Assembly: GCA_047638695.1 (NCBI GenBank)
Contig: JBLINY010000162.1
Location: 1 to 8,629 of the forward strand
DNA: 8,629 bases
Direction: 5' to 3'
Source of the DNA: JAHECQ01 sp047638695
Lineage (GTDB): Bacteria; Actinomycetota; Acidimicrobiia; Acidimicrobiales; SZUA-35
Numbering within the stretch: position 1 is the first letter of the stretch; every line of letters starts with the position of its first letter. Under the pieces are notes generated by a model. It made no database searches. It saw only the letters and a list, made by a program, of their open reading frames with translations, and was not told where the DNA came from. Positions 4,954 through 8,629 of the stretch are shown here, piece by piece. Both the position numbers and the translations under genes were made by a program.

Positions 4954-6207
4954 GTGGCTCTTTTGGTTCAAAAGTTCGGTGGCACTTCCGTCGCGGACCC
5001 AGATCGCATGCGAATAGTCGCCGATCACGTGGCTCGATGCCGACGCCGGGGTGACCAAGTTGTGTTGGTCATTTCAGCGATGGGCAAGGAAACTGATGAG
5101 TTGCTGCGGCTGGCTTCGGAGGTATCGGAGAATCGCCCCGGTCGAGAGATGGACATGCTCGTCACGGCTGGCGAGCGCAAGGCCTGTGCCCTCATGTGTA
5201 TGGCGCTTGCCAGCGCTGGAGTACCGGCCCACTCGTTCACCGGCAGCCAAGCTGGCTTTCTCACCGACACCAATCATCGCAACGCCAAGATTCTCGAGAT
5301 TCAGCCCTACCGGGTCGTCGAGGCGCTCGACGCTGGCATTGTTCCCGTCGTCGCTGGTTCGCAGGGCGTGTCGTCCGAACGCGATGTCACCTTCCTTGGC
5401 CGTGGAGGTTCCGATACCACGGCGGTCGCGTTGGCACATGTACTCGAAGCCGACCTTTGTGAGCTGTACACCGACGTCTCAGGGGTGTTCAGCTCCGATC
5501 CCCGGGTGGTCGAACGGGCCCAGAAGATGGCGACCATCACGTTCGATGAGTTACTCGAGATGACGGCTACCGGGTGCCCAAAACCGGCGATGCGTTCGGT
5601 AGAAGTTGCCCACAGTTACCAGGTGCCCCTGCATGTGCGTTCGGCATTCACGTGGGAACCGGGAACCATGGTTATCCCGAATTATCCGGCCATTGACGCC
5701 GAGAACCAGAAGGACGGACGGAACGGCATGGAACAGCCAATCATCAGAGCGGTCACCCACGACCTTTCCGAATCGAAGGTCACGGTGGCCGATGTGCCCG
5801 ACCGTCCGGGCGTTTCGGCCAAGTTGTTCCGGGCAATGGCCGACGCCAACATCAACGTCGACATGATCGTGCAGAACGTGTCGTCCGAGGGTTGTACCGA
5901 TATCAGCTTCACGGTTCCCACCGAAGATCTTGAGGGAGCCAAGGGAGTGCTCGAGGGCGGTCTCCTCGCCTCCATCGATGGCAAGGGTGTGTCCACCGAC
6001 GACTCGATTGGTCGGGTCTCGATTATCGGCGCCGGTATGAAGTCGAACCCAGGCGTCGCTGCCACCATGTTCGAAACGTTGGCCGCCAACAACATCAACA
6101 TCGGCATGATCAGCACCTCGGCCATACGTGTCAGTTGTGTTGTGAAGGCAGATGTAGCTGAAGCAGCGGTGCAGGCGCTTCATACAGCCTTCGATCTCGA
6201 CGGCTAA
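4954..6207 (+). CDS. lysC: Aspartate kinase
   Basis: This 417-residue kinase phosphorylates aspartate, the first committed step toward lysine, threonine, methionine and diaminopimelate. The kinase domain (about 1-245) opens with VQKFGGTSVAD (5-15) and carries MDMLVTAGER (66-75), SFTGSQAG (94-101), FLGRGGSDTTAVALA (147-161), ELYTDVSGVFSSDPR (170-184) and VPLHVRSAF (224-232). Two C-terminal ACT domains (about 276-340 and 354-416) contain FRAMADANINVDMIVQNVS (292-310) and GVAATMFETLAANNINI (367-383), the usual site of feedback inhibition by lysine and threonine in actinobacterial enzymes. The GTG start at 4954 gives V-A-L-L-V-Q-K-F, matching the canonical M-A-L-x-V-Q-K-Y start of relatives; the frame continues upstream but that extension crosses the divergent promoter and the cyclophilin gene. 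Met259 begins a probable internal translation unit. The gene is followed 43 bases later by asd. Confidence 0.97.
   Translation: MALLVQKFGGTSVADPDRMRIVADHVARCRRRGDQVVLVISAMGKETDELLRLASEVSENRPGREMDMLVTAGERKACALMCMALASAGVPAHSFTGSQAGFLTDTNHRNAKILEIQPYRVVEALDAGIVPVVAGSQGVSSERDVTFLGRGGSDTTAVALAHVLEADLCELYTDVSGVFSSDPRVVERAQKMATITFDELLEMTATGCPKPAMRSVEVAHSYQVPLHVRSAFTWEPGTMVIPNYPAIDAENQKDGRNGMEQPIIRAVTHDLSESKVTVADVPDRPGVSAKLFRAMADANINVDMIVQNVSSEGCTDISFTVPTEDLEGAKGVLEGGLLASIDGKGVSTDDSIGRVSIIGAGMKSNPGVAATMFETLAANNINIGMISTSAIRVSCVVKADVAEAAVQALHTAFDLDG
5728..6207 (+). other. Possible internal start giving an aspartate kinase beta subunit
   Basis: In some actinobacteria and Bacillus, lysC also yields a short beta subunit made from an in-frame start near the beginning of the ACT domains. 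Here the in-frame ATG at 5728 (Met259, M-E-Q-P-I-I-R-A-V) aligns by memory with the beta-subunit start of Corynebacterium glutamicum (M-E-E-A-V-L-T-G-V). It would give 159 residues comprising both ACT domains. Purine-rich sequence precedes it: AGAAGGA at 5708-5714, 13 bases away, and GGA at 5716-5718, 9 bases away. The spacing is not ideal, so this is a suggestion. Confidence 0.4.
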
Positions 6208-6225
6208 AAATCGGTTCGCCTTTTT
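6206..6225 (+). terminator. Weak hairpin with TTCG loop after lysC
   Basis: AAAAA (6206-6210) and TTTTT (6221-6225) can pair, with GG-TTCG-CC at the tip and an unpaired TC on the left side. It overlaps the lysC TAA stop and ends in a T run. The GC part is only two pairs, so it may attenuate rather than end transcription before asd, which also appears to have its own promoter. Confidence 0.25.
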
Positions 6226-6237
6226 GCGCATTGGCTC

Positions 6238-6243
6238 TAGCGT
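6238..6243 (+). promoter_or_regulatory. Putative -10 element (TAGCGT) for asd
   Basis: TAGCGT is followed by 7 bases and the ATG at 6251. TTCGCC at 6215-6220 is 17 bases upstream but resembles a -35 only loosely. It suggests that asd can be transcribed on its own, as a leaderless mRNA, in addition to read-through from lysC. Confidence 0.45.
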
Positions 6244-6250
6244 TGTGGGC

Positions 6251-7264
6251 ATGCACGTAGGAATCGTCGGCGCCACTGGCCAGGTGGGTCGAGTGGTCAT
6301 GGATCTGCTCGTCCAACGCAATTTTCCCGTTGACAGTCTCAGGCTGTTTGCGTCGGCCCGTTCGGCTGGTCGAACGCTGACGTTCAACGGCGTCGAGATA
6401 GCGGTCGAAGATGCAGATTTTGCCGACTTTTCCGGTATCGATGTCGCCATCTTCTCGGCTGGCGGCTCGACGTCGAAGAGGCTTGCTCCCAAGGTGGCAG
6501 CGGCGGGCGCGGTGGTCGTAGACAACTCATCGGCGTGGCGCATGGATCCCGATGTCCCACTGGTAGTGGTCGATGTCAACAATGAAGCCGCGGCCAACCG
6601 TCCGAAGGGCATCATCGCCAATCCGAATTGCACCACCATGGTTGCGATGCCCGCTTTGCAGCCCCTCCACGAGGAAGCGGGCCTGAAGAGTCTGGTTGTC
6701 AGTACTTATCAGGCGGTGTCTGGGGCTGGTCTTGCCGGTGTCGAAGAGTTGGCGCAGCAGGTCGAGAAGGCCGGCGATCCCCGCCAACTGGCGTTCGACG
6801 GACGCGCGGTCGACATGGGCCAGCCTTCGGCTTTCGTCGAGCCCATTGCCTACAACGCCCTGCCCTGGGCCGGCGTCGGTGTCGACGATGGTCGAGGCGA
6901 AACCAACGAGGAACAGAAGCTCCGTGACGAGAGTCGTAAGATTCTCGACATCCCCGATCTGCTGGTATCGGGTACATGCGTCCGTATCCCGGTGTTCACT
7001 GGCCATTCGTTGGCCATCAATGCTTCGTTCGAGCGCCCAATTTCACCCGAGCGAGCCACCGAATTGCTGGCGAGTGCTCCCGGCATCCTGCTCGATGATG
7101 TCCCGACTTCGCTGAAGTCAGCCGGTATCGATCCCTCACTGGTCGGACGTATCCGCCCAGACGAGACGGTCGAGAACGGCCTGGCGATGTTCGTGGCCGG
7201 CGACAATCTGCGAAAGGGTGCTGCGCTAAACACCATCCAGATTGCCGAGCTCCTCATCCCCTAA
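6251..7264 (+). CDS. asd: Aspartate-semialdehyde dehydrogenase
   Basis: The 337-residue enzyme reduces aspartyl phosphate, the product of the preceding lysC, to aspartate semialdehyde with NADPH. The N-terminal nucleotide-binding fold starts at once with HVGIVGATGQVG (2-13). The catalytic cysteine is Cys127 in NPNCTTM (124-130); AVSGAG (155-160) follows, and the substrate-binding Arg and catalytic His lie in CVRIPVFTGHS (Arg245, His252). The C-terminal RPDETVENG and DNLRKGAALNTIQIAE (318-333) close the fold. Length is typical of this family. The frame is open back to a TTG at 6224, but the ATG at 6251 puts the Rossmann strand at residue 2 and sits 7 bases after a -10 hexamer. The last 39 bases overlap the 3' end of the convergent MazG-like gene. 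Confidence 0.96.
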   Translation: MHVGIVGATGQVGRVVMDLLVQRNFPVDSLRLFASARSAGRTLTFNGVEIAVEDADFADFSGIDVAIFSAGGSTSKRLAPKVAAAGAVVVDNSSAWRMDPDVPLVVVDVNNEAAANRPKGIIANPNCTTMVAMPALQPLHEEAGLKSLVVSTYQAVSGAGLAGVEELAQQVEKAGDPRQLAFDGRAVDMGQPSAFVEPIAYNALPWAGVGVDDGRGETNEEQKLRDESRKILDIPDLLVSGTCVRIPVFTGHSLAINASFERPISPERATELLASAPGILLDDVPTSLKSAGIDPSLVGRIRPDETVENGLAMFVAGDNLRKGAALNTIQIAELLIP

Positions 7265-7516
7265 CGAGGGCGGGTCGGTGACGTAACGCTGAATGGCCTC
7301 TTCGAGGCTCAGGTCGATTTGGTTGGCGAGTGATGCCAGCCAGGCGAGTACGTCGCCGAGTTCGTGCAATTGCTCGTCACGGGTGCCCTTGCGGACGGCC
7401 TGGGCCAGCTCACCCAATTCCTCGCAGAGCCAGGCCACGGTCGACGGAATACCTCGTTCCCGATCGGCCTCGCCGTACAGATCTTCGACTAGTTGCTGCA
7501 CTTCGTTGAGCTCCAC
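7226..7516 (-). CDS. MazG-like nucleotide pyrophosphohydrolase
   Basis: This 96-residue protein is a single-domain, all-helical member of the MazG/dUTPase-like NTP pyrophosphohydrolase group, whose members hydrolyse (d)NTPs or related nucleotides to the monophosphate and pyrophosphate. The metal-binding signature is plain: E-E-L-G-E (32-36) and E-L-G-D (52-55), i.e. EExxE followed by ExxD, with the helix DVLAWLASLANQIDLSLEEA (55-74) between and after. The natural substrate cannot be told from sequence. The start is a GTG at 7516, with TAACGT six bases upstream and no good ribosome binding site. The tail after residue 79 (DPPSLGDEELG...) is acidic and outside the conserved core; part of it is encoded by the 39 bases that overlap asd on the opposite strand. 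Confidence 0.85.
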   Translation of the reverse strand: MELNEVQQLVEDLYGEADRERGIPSTVAWLCEELGELAQAVRKGTRDEQLHELGDVLAWLASLANQIDLSLEEAIQRYVTDPPSLGDEELGNLDGV

Positions 7517-7522
7517 CCGCTC

Positions 7523-7528
7523 ACGTTA
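7523..7528 (-). promoter_or_regulatory. Putative -10 element (TAACGT) for the MazG-like gene
   Basis: On the minus strand TAACGT is followed by 6 bases and the GTG at 7516. GAGCGG directly before the start is a poor Shine-Dalgarno and too close. Consistent with a leaderless transcript; no -35 recognised. Confidence 0.4.
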
Positions 7529-7560
7529 TTGGCTGGGTTCGATGACTGCGTCGGGCGGCT

Positions 7561-7592
7561 GAGTTCCTTCACGTGAGTTCCTTCACGTGAGT
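7561..7592. repeat. 14-bp tandem repeat carrying two CACGTG palindromes
   Basis: GAGTTCCTTCACGT occurs at 7561-7574 and again at 7575-7588, followed by a partial third unit GAGT (7589-7592). Each junction makes the 8-bp palindrome TCACGTGA (7569-7576 and 7583-7590). The array lies between the MazG-like gene and the oxygenase gene and covers the oxygenase stop codon (7583-7585). It could be a slippage product or a pair of protein-binding sites; it sits some 45 bases upstream of the MazG-like start. Confidence 0.8.
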
Positions 7593-8470
7593 AGATCGTC
7601 CTCGACCTTGGATCTACTCGAGTCGCTCTGCATGAACCAACCAATGACACGGGTGAGTGCCTTTGCCGCCGGGCGGACCGCCAGAGGCTCGATTAGCGGT
7701 GGTACGGGCAGGCGCATCTGTCGTTGGGCCCAACCAGGTAGTAGCGACACCGCCGCCCAGGTGAGGAGGGCGTAGCTGCCCTTGGCCAGGAAGGGCACAC
7801 CGGGTGGCGAGATCAGAAACCGAACGGTCTGCTTCGCCTGCGGTCCGTATTCACACTCGGCTCGAAAGGAGATCAGGCGGCAGTCGAGCTCGGCGACGGT
7901 GATCGGTGGATCAACCATGCCCAGCCGACGGCCAACCTCGGCCATTTCGGCCACGTACTGATCGCGTTCGGCGTCACGTAGCTTGCCTTCGCCGAATCGG
8001 TCGAATGCGCGTAAGAAGCTGTCGACTTCGGTGACGTGGACCCATTCGAGCAGATGGGGATCGTTGGCGCTGTATGGCCGTCCATCAGGAGCGGTACCAA
8101 TGACCCGGTCGTGGATAGTCCGCACCATTGCAATGGCCCGTTCTGCAGCCTCCGTCGATCCGTACGTTGTTGCTCCGATGAAGCGACTTGTTCGGTTCAA
8201 CCGCCCCCATGGGTCGTGGGTGTAGTCGGAGTGCTCGGCCACGCCTGCCATGGCGAGCGGGTGGAGCGTTTGGATCATTAGCGAACGGAGGCCACCAATG
8301 AGCATCGCCGAGTCACCATGCACCCGCCACACGATGCTGGCCGGACCGAAGAGTCCGGGGTCGGCAGCGGTGGCGAGCTCGGTGCGGTTGAGTGCCTCGT
8401 CACCGGCCAACGCGCTGCGAAGCCACGACCCTCCCTGAAATCTGATAGCCGCAACGGCCTCGGCGATCAT
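7583..8470 (-). CDS. MpaB-family (DUF2236) oxygenase
   Basis: This 295-residue protein shows the conserved block of the DUF2236 / MpaB / latex-clearing-protein group: FGPASIVWRVHGD (41-53), GGLRSLMIQTLHPLAMAGVA (59-78), EHSDY (79-83), DPWGRLNRT (86-94), TTYGS (101-105) and YSANDPHLLEWVHVTEVDSF (133-152). Members are b-type heme proteins; Lcp cleaves rubber, MpaB takes part in mycophenolic acid synthesis, and bacterial relatives are mostly uncharacterised. His70 and His80 are candidates for heme binding, not assigned. Hydrophobic stretches near 217-246 could give membrane association. The start is placed at ATG 8470, not the GTG two codons earlier, because TACAGT lies 6 bases before this ATG and abuts the GTG; an in-frame stop closes the frame upstream. 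It follows the hydrolase-like gene by 66 bases on the same strand. Substrate unknown. Confidence 0.87.
   Translation of the reverse strand: MIAEAVAAIRFQGGSWLRSALAGDEALNRTELATAADPGLFGPASIVWRVHGDSAMLIGGLRSLMIQTLHPLAMAGVAEHSDYTHDPWGRLNRTSRFIGATTYGSTEAAERAIAMVRTIHDRVIGTAPDGRPYSANDPHLLEWVHVTEVDSFLRAFDRFGEGKLRDAERDQYVAEMAEVGRRLGMVDPPITVAELDCRLISFRAECEYGPQAKQTVRFLISPPGVPFLAKGSYALLTWAAVSLLPGWAQRQMRLPVPPLIEPLAVRPAAKALTRVIGWFMQSDSSRSKVEDDLLT
7589..7619. repeat. 9-bp perfect inverted repeat at the 3' end of the oxygenase gene
   Basis: GAGTAGATC (7589-7597) and GATCTACTC (7611-7619) are exact reverse complements around a 13-base loop. The hairpin lies within the last codons of the oxygenase gene, just before its stop, and touches the 14-bp tandem repeat. 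There is no T run after it on the minus strand, so it would be at most a factor-dependent terminator or an mRNA 3'-end stabiliser. Confidence 0.6.
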
Positions 8471-8476
8471 GCGCAC

Positions 8477-8482
8477 ACTGTA
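8477..8482 (-). promoter_or_regulatory. Putative -10 element (TACAGT) for the oxygenase gene
   Basis: On the minus strand TACAGT is followed by 6 bases and the ATG at 8470. If used, transcription starts at or near this ATG and excludes the GTG at 8476 as start codon. No convincing -35. Confidence 0.4.
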
Positions 8483-8536
8483 GAGGTCGGCATACCGGGG
8501 CCGGAGATCAAGCGTTCGCTAACCCTGGGCCCTGGC

Positions 8537-8629
8537 TCATTTGACTGAACTGCTCAGTTGACTGAACTGCATGATGAGCGCTGATACGGCTTCTGGGGCG
8601 TCTTCCTGGAGGAAGCGGCCGACCCCGGG
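8537..8629 (-). CDS. Alpha/beta hydrolase-like protein, C-terminal fragment (cut by window edge)
   Basis: Reading the minus strand from the right edge gives 30 codons ending in TGA at 8537-8539. The peptide begins P-G-V-G-R-F-L-Q-E-D-A-P-E-A-V and ends F-S-Q-L-S-S-S-V-K. The stretch G-x-F-L-Q-E-D-A-P-E followed by a helix matches the C-terminal end of haloalkane-dehalogenase-like alpha/beta hydrolases (typically G-H-F-x-Q-E-D-x-P-x). In those the residue before Phe is the catalytic His; here the codon is CGC (Arg, bases 8615-8617), one transition from CAC (His). The rest of the gene is outside the window. The call rests on a short but distinctive motif. The gene precedes the oxygenase on the same strand by 66 bases. 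Confidence 0.6.
   Translation of the reverse strand, partial: PGVGRFLQEDAPEAVSALIMQFSQLSSSVK
8541..8570. repeat. 13-bp direct repeat with central palindrome
   Basis: TTGACTGAACTGC occurs at 8541-8553 and 8558-8570, a 17-base period. Between and overlapping them AACTG-CT-CAGTT (8548-8559) forms a 12-bp dyad. The repeat covers the last ten codons of the hydrolase-like gene, about 70-100 bases upstream of the oxygenase start. It could be a local duplication that reshaped the protein tail or an operator of the type bound by dimeric repressors. Confidence 0.7.

Noticed and set aside
5551..6639. Long open frame on the minus strand opposite lysC and asd
   Set aside because: It spans the lysC-asd junction antisense to two unmistakable genes and its product shows no family motif; typical of codon bias in GC-rich DNA.

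Overview
The window looks like an ordinary chromosomal stretch of a GC-rich actinobacterium, most plausibly from the Acidimicrobiia. This placement is inferred from family-level resemblance of the proteins, frequent GTG starts and promoter style, not from a database match. The genes are mostly housekeeping or central metabolism. I see no mobile element, no phage gene, no rRNA or tRNA gene and no convincing CRISPR array.

Layout, left to right. Positions 1-166 are non-coding and carry a 36-bp direct repeat (two copies 91 bp apart, each opening with a small hairpin). A tiny plus-strand gene (167-331) resembles the epsilon subunit of acyl-CoA carboxylases. A short gap with a large hairpin and a second, degenerate repeat separates it from a minus-strand run: a membrane protein with a degenerate GGDEF domain (449-1198), a B12-dependent acyl-CoA mutase of the MeaA/ethylmalonyl-CoA mutase type (1321-3306), leucyl/phenylalanyl-tRNA-protein transferase aat (3303-3992) and a membrane-anchored cyclophilin (4028-4897). 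The last three read in the order cyclophilin, aat, mutase and form a likely operon; aat and the mutase overlap by four bases.

A 56-bp divergent promoter region separates the cyclophilin from plus-strand lysC (4954-6207) and asd (6251-7264), the first two steps of aspartate-family amino-acid synthesis. The 3' end of asd overlaps a convergent MazG-like pyrophosphohydrolase gene (7226-7516, minus). Then come an MpaB/DUF2236-family oxygenase (7583-8470, minus) and, cut by the right edge, the last 30 codons of an alpha/beta-hydrolase-like gene (minus).

The most coherent non-genic signal is that six of the genes have a TANNNT hexamer 6-8 bases before the start codon and no usable Shine-Dalgarno sequence. 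This is the arrangement expected for leaderless mRNAs. In contrast, the two minus-strand genes with other upstream architecture (the mutase and the GGDEF gene) have Shine-Dalgarno-like sequences. No obviously new multi-gene system is visible; the points worth a second look are the repeats, the leaderless pattern, the degenerate GGDEF protein and the apparent loss of the catalytic histidine in the partial hydrolase.
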